A stretch of 32,484 nucleotides of DNA, from NCBI GenBank assembly GCA_023249095.1, contig JAHFDK010000038.1, positions 1 to 32,484 on the forward strand. Direction: 5' to 3'. Position numbers and translations under genes: made by a program. The notes below the pieces were generated by a model. It saw nothing but the letters and a program-made list of their open reading frames with translations, did no database searches and was not told the origin of the DNA. The stretch comes from Candidatus Rokuibacteriota bacterium (GTDB lineage Bacteria; Methylomirabilota; Methylomirabilia; Rokubacteriales; CSP1-6). Shown piece after piece: positions 7,395 through 14,872 of this stretch; positions within the stretch are counted from its first letter, which is position 1, and the number at the start of each line of letters is the position of its first letter.

Positions 7395-8602
7395 AGGGGA
7401 ATCTCGTTGATCGAGAAGATCGCGAGCATCATCGCCACCACGATGAAGGCGACGAGCACTCCCATGCTGAAGATGATGACGGGTTCCAGGAGTCGGAGCA
7501 CCCGCTTCAGCTCCGTGCCGACGTCGCTCTCGAACGTCTCGGCGACCTTGAGGAGCATGTCCTCGAGCCGGCCGGTTTCCTCTCCGACCCGCACCATGTG
7601 GATCGCCAGCGCCGGGAACGGTGCCTGCGCCTGCATCCCCGCCGCGATCGTGCCGCCCCGCTTCACTCCGTCGGCGAGCTGCTCGACGGCTCGCCCGATC
7701 GCGTGGTTGGTCATCGTGTCGCCCACCACCGCGAGCGCGCTCATGACCGGCACACCGCTCTTGAGCATGGTCCCGAGGGTCCGGGCGAAGCGCGCGGTCT
7801 CGATCTTCATGGCGAGAGGGCCGATCAGCGGGAGGCCGAGCACCGTTTGGTCCCAGCGCACGCGCCCCTGGGGGCTGGCGGTCCACACGCGCCAGGCGAG
7901 GACGCCCGCGAGGATCACGATCACACCCACCCACCAGTAGGCCTGGAAGCCCGCGCTCACCCAGAGGAGGATCTGGGTCGGCAGCGGGATCGTCTGCCCG
8001 AGGTCGGCGAAGATCGTCGCGAACCGCGGGATCACGAACGTCATGAGGAAGATGATGGCGCCGATGCCGAACGTGAAGACCACCGCGGGGTAGGCGACCG
8101 CCGTGACGACCGCGTCGGTGAACGCGGCGCGCGCCTCGAGGAACTCGGTGAGGCGGCGCAGCGTGAGCTCGAGGACGCCGCCCCGCTCACCGGCCCGGAT
8201 CATGTTGATGTAGAGCCGCGAGAACGGGCGGGGATGATGCTTGCCGAGCGCCTCGCTCAGCGACGAGCCTCCGCGCACGCTCACGAGCAGGTCGGCGACG
8301 ATTGCCTTGACGCGGGCGTTGGGCGCCAGCTCCTCGAGGATGGACAGCGCCCGGTCGAGAGGCAGCCCCGCCTCGAAGAGCGTCGCGAGCTGCTGGGTGA
8401 AGGCCAGCAGATCGCGCTGGCCGACGCGCGAGGAGCCGCCGAGCGAATACCAGCGTCCGCGCTCGACGTGCGGCGCGACGCGGATGGGGAAGTAGGCGTC
8501 TCGCTGCAGCCGCTCGACGACGGCGCGGACGTCGGACGCCTCCATCACACCGTCGATCGTCTGGCCGTGCCGGTCGGCCGCCCGATAGACGAACACGGGC
8601 AT
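7391..8602 (-). CDS. gspF: Type II secretion inner-membrane platform protein GspF
   Basis: Polytopic inner-membrane platform protein working with GspE to assemble the pseudopilus. 403 aa from ATG 8602 (MPVFVYRAADRHGQTIDGVM), 5 bp after the gspE stop. It has the two repeated cytoplasmic GspF/PilC domains (first around QLATLFEAGLPLDRALSILE, second around RTLGTMLKSGVPVMSALAVV), each followed by membrane helices near residues 170-195, 220-245 and 375-400. The C-terminal helix is MGVLVAFIVVAMMLAIFSIN. Normal length; nothing odd seen. Confidence 0.96.
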   Translation of the reverse strand: MPVFVYRAADRHGQTIDGVMEASDVRAVVERLQRDAYFPIRVAPHVERGRWYSLGGSSRVGQRDLLAFTQQLATLFEAGLPLDRALSILEELAPNARVKAIVADLLVSVRGGSSLSEALGKHHPRPFSRLYINMIRAGERGGVLELTLRRLTEFLEARAAFTDAVVTAVAYPAVVFTFGIGAIIFLMTFVIPRFATIFADLGQTIPLPTQILLWVSAGFQAYWWVGVIVILAGVLAWRVWTASPQGRVRWDQTVLGLPLIGPLAMKIETARFARTLGTMLKSGVPVMSALAVVGDTMTNHAIGRAVEQLADGVKRGGTIAAGMQAQAPFPALAIHMVRVGEETGRLEDMLLKVAETFESDVGTELKRVLRLLEPVIIFSMGVLVAFIVVAMMLAIFSINEIPL

Positions 8603-8607
8603 CGCGA

Positions 8608-10302
8608 CTATGCGTCTTCCTGGGTGACTCTGAGAATTTCCTCGACGGTTGTCACGCCTGCGCACGCCTTGGCCCAACCGTCGAGCCTCAGCGTGACCAT
8701 ACCCGCCTCGAGCGCTGCCCGGCGGACGTCACGGGTCGGCGCTCGGCGAAGGATGAGGCTGCGCGCATCCTCGGTGATCGGGAACAGCTCGTAGATGCCC
8801 GTCCGTCCGCGGTAACCGGTGCCGCGACACTCGTCGCAGCCACGGCCGCGGTAGAGGCGAGCCCCGTCCGCGCCGGCGATGCCGAGCGCGGTGAGATCGG
8901 CCGGCGACGGCGTGTCGGAGGCGCGGCACGCCGCGCAGATGCGCCGGACGAGCCGCTGGGCGAGCACGCCTTCCAGCACCGAGGCCACCAAATAGGGTTC
9001 GACCCCCATATCTTGCAAGCGTGTGATCGCGCCCGGCGCGTCGTTGGTGTGGAGCGTCGAGAAGACCAGGTGGCCCGTGAGCGAGGCCTGGATCGCGATC
9101 TCGGCCGTCTCGAGGTCACGGATCTCGCCGATGAGGATCACGTCCGGGTCCTGGCGGACGATGTGCCGGAGCCCGGTCGCGAAGGTCAGGCCGATCTTCG
9201 GCTTGACGGCGATCTGGTTGACCCCCTTCAGCTGGTACTCGACCGGATCCTCGACAGTGATGATCTTGCGGTCCGGCGAGTTGATCTTGTCGAGCGCGGC
9301 GTAGAGCGTCGTCGTCTTGCCGGATCCCGTCGGCCCGGTGACGAGGAGGATCCCGTGGGGCCTCCGGATCAGCCCCTCGAAGCGCGGGAGCATCGCCGGC
9401 GCGAAGCCGAGCTTCTCGAGCGGCAGGAAGACGCTCTGACGGTCGAGCAGGCGCATGACGATCGACTCGCCGTGCACCGTGGGAATCGTGGAGCTCCGGA
9501 TGTCCACCCGGCGGCCGCGGAGCGTGACGCGGATGCGTCCGTCCTGGGGCAGTCGCCGCTCCGCGATGTTCATCTCCGCCATCAGCTTCACGCGCGAGGT
9601 CACGGCAGCCTGGAGCCGCTGCGGTGGCGACTCCTGATCGAAGAGGATGCCGTCGATACGGTAACGGATGCGGAGCGTGTCCTCGAACGGCTCGATGTGG
9701 ATGTCCGAGGCCTCGGCGTTGATGGCGCCCTCGATAAGGAGGTTCACGAGCCTGACGACCGGCGCCTCGAACGCCATGTCGCGCAGCTGGTTGACGTCCT
9801 CGCCGCCGTCGGGGCCGCGGTCGTCCTCCATGCCCTCGACGATCCGCTGCAGCGGCGTCGCCACGCCGTCGTACGTTCGATCGATCGCCTCGACGATCGC
9901 GTCGGCCGAGCTCACGACGACCTTCACGGTGAGGCCGGTCGACTGGGCGAGGTCGTCGACGATGACCGGATTCAGGGGATCCGCCGTCGCGACCGTCAGC
10001 ACGTTGCCCTCGACGCTCACCGGACAGACCGCGTACTGGCGCAGGTACTTCGGCGAGAGGTTCTTCACGATCGGCAGCGGCGACGGCAGCTCGTCGCGGG
10101 TAAGGTAGGCGAGATTTTGCTGCTGCGCGAGCGCCCGCAGCACCTCGTCGTCCTTGACGGCACCCAGCGCCACGAGGGCCTCGCCCACTCGCTCGCCCGT
10201 GGTCCGGGCGCGCGCGAGGGCCTTTTCCACGGCGTCGGGGGTGGTCATGCGCTCGTGCACCAGGATCTCACCGAGCCGGCGGAAAAGCCCCGTGATGACC
10301 AT
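8608..10302 (-). CDS. gspE: Type II secretion ATPase GspE
   Basis: Cytoplasmic hexameric ATPase that powers pseudopilus assembly. 564 aa. An N-terminal MshEN-like GspE domain (RLGEILVHERM, GERVGEALVALGAV) is followed by the catalytic core: Walker A GPTGSGKTTTLYAAL, Asp box DKINSPDRKIITVEDP, Walker B VILIGEIRDLETAEIA and His box GHLVFSTLHTNDA. The tetra-Cys zinc motif of GspE is present (CAAC ... CDEC). The chosen ATG at 10302 has GGTGAG 6 nt upstream; an in-frame ATG at 10320 is an alternative. First gene of the operon. Its start region overlaps the promoter of the divergent ZIP gene. Confidence 0.97.
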   Translation of the reverse strand: MVITGLFRRLGEILVHERMTTPDAVEKALARARTTGERVGEALVALGAVKDDEVLRALAQQQNLAYLTRDELPSPLPIVKNLSPKYLRQYAVCPVSVEGNVLTVATADPLNPVIVDDLAQSTGLTVKVVVSSADAIVEAIDRTYDGVATPLQRIVEGMEDDRGPDGGEDVNQLRDMAFEAPVVRLVNLLIEGAINAEASDIHIEPFEDTLRIRYRIDGILFDQESPPQRLQAAVTSRVKLMAEMNIAERRLPQDGRIRVTLRGRRVDIRSSTIPTVHGESIVMRLLDRQSVFLPLEKLGFAPAMLPRFEGLIRRPHGILLVTGPTGSGKTTTLYAALDKINSPDRKIITVEDPVEYQLKGVNQIAVKPKIGLTFATGLRHIVRQDPDVILIGEIRDLETAEIAIQASLTGHLVFSTLHTNDAPGAITRLQDMGVEPYLVASVLEGVLAQRLVRRICAACRASDTPSPADLTALGIAGADGARLYRGRGCDECRGTGYRGRTGIYELFPITEDARSLILRRAPTRDVRRAALEAGMVTLRLDGWAKACAGVTTVEEILRVTQEDA

Positions 10303-10330
10303 GCTATGCTCACCGATCATGTTAGCATAC
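10301..10330. promoter_or_regulatory. Face-to-face promoter or operator dyad between gspE and the ZIP gene
   Basis: TATGCT occurs on the plus strand at 10305-10310 and on the minus strand at 10329-10324, facing each other across 13 bp. The plus copy is preceded by TGC (extended -10 form TGnTATGCT) and would start RNA near 10317, at the ATG (10319) of the ZIP gene. The minus copy, or the overlapping minus-strand TGCTAACAT, would start RNA for gspE just upstream of its GGTGAG Shine-Dalgarno site. The same bases could instead be an operator dyad for a metal regulator. No good -35 box is evident. Sequence is seen; function is inferred. Confidence 0.45.
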
Positions 10331-11050
10331 CTGGCGTTCGCGGCCGCCGCGGCGGCCGCGGATCTCGCGGGTGCCGTGCTCGTGACCACCGCACACCAGA
10401 AGGGGCTGGCGCCGCTGCGGTACTTCGTCGCCGGTGGGGCGGGGTTCATGCTGGCAGCGGCCTTCGTGCGGATGCTTCCGGAGAGTGCGCAGGTGCCGCA
10501 CGCGTTCCTGTTCGTCCTGATCGGCTACTTCGGCGTGCACCTTTTCGAGCACACGGTGGCGCCCCACTTCCACTTCGGCGAGGAGATCCACCCCGAGGCG
10601 CTCCTGCGTCCCTCGGCCGGCTACCTGGCGCTCCTCGGTCTCGGGGTCCACACCCTCTTCGACGGCGTCGCGATCGCGGCCGGCTTCATGATCGGACCCG
10701 CGCTCGGCATGGTGCTGTTCCTCGCCGTGCTCCTCCACAAGGTGCCCGAGGGCTTCACGATCGCGTCGATCATGCTGGCCGGCGGCCAGTCGCGCGGGGC
10801 GGCGGTCGGCGCGGGCGCGCTGCTGGGCGTGCTGACGCTCACGGGCGCGGTGGCGACGAGCTTCCTGGCCGCGCACCACGTCGCGTACGCGCTCGCCCTC
10901 TCCGCCGGCGTCACCATCTACGTGGCCGCGTCGGACCTCATCCCCGAGGTGAACCGCGAGGGTGGGCCGGCTCTCGGCTTGACGGTCTTCGCGGGGCTCG
11001 TGCTCTTCGCGCTCGCCGACTGGCTCGTCGCGCCGCTCGGCGCCCACTGA
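10319..11050 (+). CDS. ZIP-family metal transporter
   Basis: Integral inner-membrane divalent-metal (zinc or iron class) transporter. 243 aa, close to the usual bacterial ZIP length, with about eight hydrophobic segments. The binuclear metal-site motifs are visible: HTLFDG in helix 4 (ZIP HNxxDG class) and HKVPEG in helix 5. A His-rich loop ([14 protein letters not shown]) lies between helices 3 and 4, as expected for a metal-sensing or metal-delivery loop. ATG 10319 is chosen because it lies about 8 bp after the -10-like TATGCT; in-frame ATGs further upstream would lie within or before that box. No Shine-Dalgarno site is present, so the message may be leaderless. Metal specificity cannot be read from the sequence. 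Confidence 0.88.
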   Translation: MLAYLAFAAAAAAADLAGAVLVTTAHQKGLAPLRYFVAGGAGFMLAAAFVRMLPESAQVPHAFLFVLIGYFGVHLFEHTVAPHFHFGEEIHPEALLRPSAGYLALLGLGVHTLFDGVAIAAGFMIGPALGMVLFLAVLLHKVPEGFTIASIMLAGGQSRGAAVGAGALLGVLTLTGAVATSFLAAHHVAYALALSAGVTIYVAASDLIPEVNREGGPALGLTVFAGLVLFALADWLVAPLGAH

Positions 11051-11059
11051 TGCTAAGCT
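11051..11059 (+). promoter_or_regulatory. Candidate extended -10 box of aroQ
   Basis: TGCTAAGCT directly after the ZIP gene stop matches the extended -10 form TGnTAnnnT and ends 10 bp before the aroQ ATG. It resembles the boxes before the ZIP gene and cobS. No -35 box is recognised, and a very short leader would result. Confidence 0.35.
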
Positions 11060-11069
11060 CGCGGCGGCC

Positions 11070-11522
11070 ATGAAGGTCCTGGTGCTGCACGGCCCGAACC
11101 TGAATCTCCTCGGCACCCGCGAGCCCGGCGTGTACGGCCGCCTGACGCTCGCCCAGATCGACCGTATGCTCCGCGATCACGCGCGCCGCCGCGGCGACTC
11201 GGTCGAGTGCCGGCAGTCCAATCACGAAGGCCAGTTGATCGACTGGCTCCAGGCGGCCCGGCGGGAGGGCTTCGCGGGAGTGGTCTTCAATCCCGGCGCG
11301 TTCACGCACTACTCGATCGCGCTTCGCGACGCTGTCGCCGCGATCCAGCTGCCGGTCGTCGAGGTCCACCTGTCCAACGTGCATGCGCGCGAGGAGTTCC
11401 GGCGTCATTCGGTGATCGCGGCCGTCGCGCGCGGGCAGATCTCGGGATTCGGTGCGCGGAGCTATCTGCTCGGCCTCGACGCGCTGGCGTCGTCCTCGCG
11501 CCGACCGATGCCGCGACGGTGA
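11070..11522 (+). CDS. aroQ: Type II 3-dehydroquinate dehydratase
   Basis: Cytoplasmic dodecameric enzyme of the shikimate pathway that dehydrates 3-dehydroquinate to 3-dehydroshikimate. 150 aa, the normal type II size. The signature [16 protein letters not shown] is at the N-terminus, with the catalytic Tyr in GVYG (about residue 24), [28 protein letters not shown] and the active-site His in [16 protein letters not shown]. No other aromatic-pathway genes are adjacent. Start at ATG 11070, 19 bp after the ZIP gene stop. Confidence 0.97.
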   Translation: MKVLVLHGPNLNLLGTREPGVYGRLTLAQIDRMLRDHARRRGDSVECRQSNHEGQLIDWLQAARREGFAGVVFNPGAFTHYSIALRDAVAAIQLPVVEVHLSNVHAREEFRRHSVIAAVARGQISGFGARSYLLGLDALASSSRRPMPRR

Positions 11523-11583
11523 ATCGCCGCCGCCGCCCCGGCGTCTAACCGGCGACGGGCAGGGGGTGAGCGGGTGAATTCGG

Positions 11584-12606
11584 GTGGACAGCGACGAGGC
11601 GGCCCTGATCGAGCGGTGCCGCGCCGGCGATCTGGCGGCGTTCGAGCCGCTGGTCGAGAAATACCGCCAGCGGGTCTACCGGCTCGCCTACAACATCCTG
11701 CGCGATCCCGAAGAGGCGTGGGACGTCTCTCAGGACGCCTTCATCCGTGCCTTCCAGGCCCTCGCGTCGTTCCGCGGCGACTCGGCGTTCTACACGTGGC
11801 TCTTTCGGATCGTGATCAACGTTGCCCGGGACCGCGCCCGGCAGCATGCGGCGCGCGGCCGCGCCTTCGGGACCGAGCGCGTGGAGGAAGAGGACTGGGA
11901 TCGGGCGCTCGCGGACCAGGGGACCGCGCCCGACACCCACGCCGCGCAGGTCGAGGCGCGCGAGCGCATCGGCCGGGCGCTCTCGACTTTGTCCGAGCAG
12001 CACCAGGCCATTATCATGTTGAGTGATCTCGAGGGGCTCTCGTACCGTGAGATCGCGGAGGTGTTGAACATACCGATGGGGACCGTGATGTCGCGGCTGC
12101 ACAACGCGCGCCGGCGCCTACGGGACGCGCTCGGGCCTCTCCTGGTGCTGGTTCTGGCGCTGGTGCTGGCTCTGGCCGCGGCGGCGGTCGTCGAGGCTCA
12201 GCAGATCGTCAGGTTCGGCACGCGGATCGTCCTCGCCAGCGACGGGCCGCCGCCGAGCGCCCCGAGCCGCGCGCCGGAACCGCCCGACGAACGGCTGGAG
12301 GCGTTCCTGCCGAAGCTTCGCCAGCTCTTCCGCTACAAGGACTACACGTCGCTCGAACGCTATCGCGCCGAGGTGCCCGTGGGAACGACGCAGCGCTGGC
12401 CGGTGCCGGGCGATCGCCGGCTCGAGGTCACGCCCCAGAGCGTGCGGGGTGGCACCGTGAGCTTCAACGTGCGCCTCACGCGTGGCAGCCTCGCCGAGGT
12501 CTCCACGAACATCCAGGCGCAGTCGGGTAACCCCGCCGTGATCGGAGGGCCGCGTCACGGCACCGGCACCCTCATCATCATCCTCTGGACCAACCCCACT
12601 CCGTGA
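11584..12606 (+). CDS. ECF-type sigma factor fused to a membrane segment and exported domain
   Basis: 340 aa from GTG 11584; AGGGGGTGAG lies upstream at long spacing. Residues about 8-75 are sigma-70 region 2 (FEPLVEKYRQRVYRLAYNIL, EEAWDVSQDAFIRAFQAL, FYTWLFRIVINVARDRAR). Residues about 125-182 are region 4 with its HTH (LEGLSYREIAEVLNIPMGTV, SRLHNARRRLRDAL). Ordinary RpoE-like factors end here. This one continues without a stop into a hydrophobic stretch (residues 186-203, LVLVLALVLALAAAAVV), a VVEAQQ segment resembling a signal-peptidase site, and a roughly 135-residue domain of unknown function (ERLEAFLPKLRQLFRYKDYT, PGDRRLEVTPQSV, GTLIIILWTNP). It may be a membrane-tethered sigma factor, or two genes joined by loss of a boundary or an assembly error. 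No separate anti-sigma gene follows. Sigma part secure; fusion biology inferred. Confidence 0.85.
   Translation: MDSDEAALIERCRAGDLAAFEPLVEKYRQRVYRLAYNILRDPEEAWDVSQDAFIRAFQALASFRGDSAFYTWLFRIVINVARDRARQHAARGRAFGTERVEEEDWDRALADQGTAPDTHAAQVEARERIGRALSTLSEQHQAIIMLSDLEGLSYREIAEVLNIPMGTVMSRLHNARRRLRDALGPLLVLVLALVLALAAAAVVEAQQIVRFGTRIVLASDGPPPSAPSRAPEPPDERLEAFLPKLRQLFRYKDYTSLERYRAEVPVGTTQRWPVPGDRRLEVTPQSVRGGTVSFNVRLTRGSLAEVSTNIQAQSGNPAVIGGPRHGTGTLIIILWTNPTP
12142..12177 (+). repeat. 18-bp imperfect tandem repeat at the sigma fusion junction
   Basis: Two 18-bp units (12142-12159 and 12160-12177), 16 of 18 identical, built from CTGGTGCTGG. They encode LVLVLA-LVLALA, the hydrophobic segment that joins the sigma factor to its C-terminal domain. 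Such repeats are prone to slippage, so this is the likely place where the fusion arose or could be broken. Confidence 0.7.
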
Positions 12607-12619
12607 TCGGAGCGCGGCC

Positions 12620-14149
12620 GTGAGCGCGGGCGAGGAGCGCTACCGCCAGGAGCGCGCCCGGATCGAGCAGGGCCACACGAAGTATCGCGACAAGCTCCGC
12701 GAGCAAGGCAAGCTCTTCGTCCGCGATCGACTGAAGCTCCTCCTCGACCCCGGTTCCGAATTCCAGGAGGACTGGCTGTTCGCCCGCTCGGCCGAGCCCG
12801 ACACCCCCGCTGACGGCGTGGTCACCGGGGTCGGGAGGGTCGGCAGCCGGCCGGTCTGCGTCATGGCGAACGACTACACGGTCAAGGCGGGTTCGTGGGG
12901 CGAGAAGACGGTCCAGAAAATCGTGCGTATTCAGGAGAAGGCCGCCCGGCTCCGGGTGCCACTCCTTTATATGGTGGACGCCGCCGGCGGGCGCATCTCC
13001 GAGCAGATCAAGATCTTTCCAGGCCGGTTCCACGCCGGGCGCATCTTCTACAACGAGGTCCAGCTCTCCGGCGTGGTGCCACAGATTTGCGTTCTCTTCG
13101 GCCCGTCGCCGGCCGGCTCCGCGTATCTGCCGGCGCTCACCGACGTCGTGATCATGGTCGAGGGCAAGGCCTCGCTCTACGTGGGTAGCCCCCGCATGGT
13201 CGAGATGGCCATCGGCGAGAAGACGACGCTCGAAGAGCTGGGCGGCGCGCTCATGCACTGCAAGGTCTCGGGGTGCGGCGACGTCCTGGCTCGCTCCGAC
13301 GAGGACGCCATCGGGCTGGCCCGGCAGTACCTGACCTATATGCCGCAGTCGCACCGCGAGCTGCCGCCGGCGCGCGAGGCTGCCCCACCCAAGGCCGGCC
13401 GATCCATCGACGAGATCGTGCCGTACGATCAGCGGAAGTACTTCGACATGTACGAGGTCATCGACCGGCTCATCGATGCGGGCTCGTGGTTCGAGATCAA
13501 GCGCCTCTTCGCGCAGGAGATCATCGTGGGCTTCGCGCGCCTCGCGGGCCGCTCGATCGGGATCGTCGCCAACCAGCCGAAGGTCAAGGGCGGCGTGCTG
13601 ATGGTGGATTCCGCCGACAAGGCGGCGCGATTCATCTGGCTCTGCAACGCCTTCAATATTCCGCTCGTGTACCTCGCCGACATCGCCGGCTTCATGGTGG
13701 GCACGAAGGTCGAGCAGCAGGGCATCATCCGTCACGGAGCCAAGATGATCTTCGCGACCGCGCAAGCCACCGTGCCGAAGCTCTCGGTGATCGTACGCAA
13801 GTGTTACGGCGCCGGCCTCTACGCGATGTGCGGCCCGGCCTTTGAGCCCGACGCCGCGATCGCGCTCCCCCAGGGGCAGATCGCGATCATGGGGCCGGAG
13901 CCCGCCATCAACGCCGTCTACTACAACAAGATCATGGAACTGCCGGAGGACGAGCGGGCCGAGTACGTCAGGCAGAAGCGGGAAGAGTACGCGCGGGACG
14001 TAGACACGTACAAGCTCGCCTCCGAGATGCTGATCGACGACATCGTGCCAGGCGCGGCGCTCCGTGACGAGCTGATCAAGCGCCTCGAGTACGCGCAGAC
14101 CAAGGTTCACGAGTTCCCGCCTCGCCGGAACGGTATCTACCCGGTCTGA
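12620..14149 (+). CDS. Acyl-CoA carboxylase beta (carboxyltransferase) subunit
   Basis: Biotin-dependent carboxyltransferase subunit that moves the carboxyl group from carboxybiotin to an acyl-CoA; cytoplasmic. 509 aa, usual for propionyl-, methylcrotonyl- or geranyl-CoA carboxylase beta chains. The N-terminal crotonase-fold half has VDAAGGRISEQIKIFPGR and the oxyanion-loop region FGPSPAGSAYLPALTDVV. The C-terminal half has DIAGFMVGTKVEQQGIIRHG and VRKCYGAGLYAMCGPAFEPD, nearer the methylcrotonyl/geranyl type than the propionyl type. No biotin carboxylase or biotin carrier gene is in the window, so the substrate is not assigned. GTG start 13 bp after the sigma-fusion stop, probably co-transcribed. 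Confidence 0.92.
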   Translation: MSAGEERYRQERARIEQGHTKYRDKLREQGKLFVRDRLKLLLDPGSEFQEDWLFARSAEPDTPADGVVTGVGRVGSRPVCVMANDYTVKAGSWGEKTVQKIVRIQEKAARLRVPLLYMVDAAGGRISEQIKIFPGRFHAGRIFYNEVQLSGVVPQICVLFGPSPAGSAYLPALTDVVIMVEGKASLYVGSPRMVEMAIGEKTTLEELGGALMHCKVSGCGDVLARSDEDAIGLARQYLTYMPQSHRELPPAREAAPPKAGRSIDEIVPYDQRKYFDMYEVIDRLIDAGSWFEIKRLFAQEIIVGFARLAGRSIGIVANQPKVKGGVLMVDSADKAARFIWLCNAFNIPLVYLADIAGFMVGTKVEQQGIIRHGAKMIFATAQATVPKLSVIVRKCYGAGLYAMCGPAFEPDAAIALPQGQIAIMGPEPAINAVYYNKIMELPEDERAEYVRQKREEYARDVDTYKLASEMLIDDIVPGAALRDELIKRLEYAQTKVHEFPPRRNGIYPV

Positions 14150-14156
14150 TCGCCAG

Positions 14157-14197
14157 GGTCCCCGCCGACCACGCGACGCGTCAACGTCGGCGGGACC
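14157..14197 (+). terminator. Hairpin after the acyl-CoA carboxylase gene
   Basis: Arms 14157-14169 and 14186-14197 pair over 12 bp (GGTCCC-GCCGAC against GTCGGCGGGACC) with one bulged C and a 16-nt loop. No U-run follows, so it would be a structural stop or 3' stabiliser rather than a classic intrinsic terminator. It separates the sigma/carboxylase unit from the two-component genes. Confidence 0.5.
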
Positions 14198-14271
14198 GTA
14201 CTATTCCGTGTGAATTGGCCCAGCCCCCATGCTAGGAATCAAATGTGCAAAAAGTGAAAGGGCGGTCGGCC

Positions 14272-14865
14272 ATGCGCCGCGGGCAGCTGACAACCAGGCA
14301 GGCGTCCGCCCACTGTAGAGTCTCGATCCCGACGCTTCGACGCTGGATACGGGCCGGTGCCCTCGGCGCCTACCTGACGCCCGGTGGTCACCGCCGCATC
14401 GACCTCGCGGAGTTTCAACGCTTCCTGCGTGCTCAGGGAAGGCCTGACTATCCGGTGGGCCCCGCTCCGCGGACCCGGCTTCTCATCGTGGACGACGAGC
14501 CGCTCGTCGTGGGTATGCTGGTCGATCTCCTGTCCGACGAGCCGTTCACGATCGAGATCGCGACCGACGGCTACGAGGCGCTCGTCAAGGTCGGGACGTT
14601 CCGTCCCTCCGTGATCATCCTCGACGTCGTGATGCCCGGCCTCGACGGGGTCGAGGCGTGCCGGTGCCTGCGCCGGATCCCCGAGACGAGCGACATCCGA
14701 ATTCTCGGCGTGACCGGGCATCCCGCGATGATTCCGGTCCTGCTCAGCGCCGGGGCGGACGCGTGCGTCACCAAGCCACTGGACCCGGATGCGGTTTGCC
14801 AGGAGCTCCGCCGCCTGGCCTCGGCGACCGGAGTCCCCCACTCCCTCACGGGACGAGAGGGTTGA
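14272..14865 (+). CDS. Response regulator with N-terminal HTH and C-terminal receiver
   Basis: 197 aa. Residues about 5-55 form a MerR/excisionase-type winged HTH (LTTRQASAHCRVSIPTLRRW, with GGHRRIDLAEFQRFL), a DNA-binding domain. Residues 68-185 are a receiver with the full catalytic set: acidic pair Asp74/Asp75 (IVDDE), phospho-acceptor Asp118 (ILDVVMPGLDG), Thr148 (GVTGH) and Lys168 (TKPL). The usual order is receiver first; here the HTH comes first. ATG 14272 is preceded by AAAGGGCGG; a GTG at 14245 would add 9 residues. It ends 7 bp before the hybrid kinase gene, so the two probably form one phosphorelay. Targets are unknown. Confidence 0.9.
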   Translation: MRRGQLTTRQASAHCRVSIPTLRRWIRAGALGAYLTPGGHRRIDLAEFQRFLRAQGRPDYPVGPAPRTRLLIVDDEPLVVGMLVDLLSDEPFTIEIATDGYEALVKVGTFRPSVIILDVVMPGLDGVEACRCLRRIPETSDIRILGVTGHPAMIPVLLSAGADACVTKPLDPDAVCQELRRLASATGVPHSLTGREG

Positions 14866-14872
14866 AAACGCC

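Noticed and set aside
9013..11073. 686-codon plus-strand frame covering the antisense of gspE and another frame of the ZIP gene
   Set aside because: It spans two well-supported genes in wrong frames and its translation is Arg/Asp low-complexity; typical GC-rich artefact.
12578..14110. 510-codon minus-strand frame opposite the carboxylase gene
   Set aside because: Exact antisense of a conserved enzyme; composition mirrors its codons.
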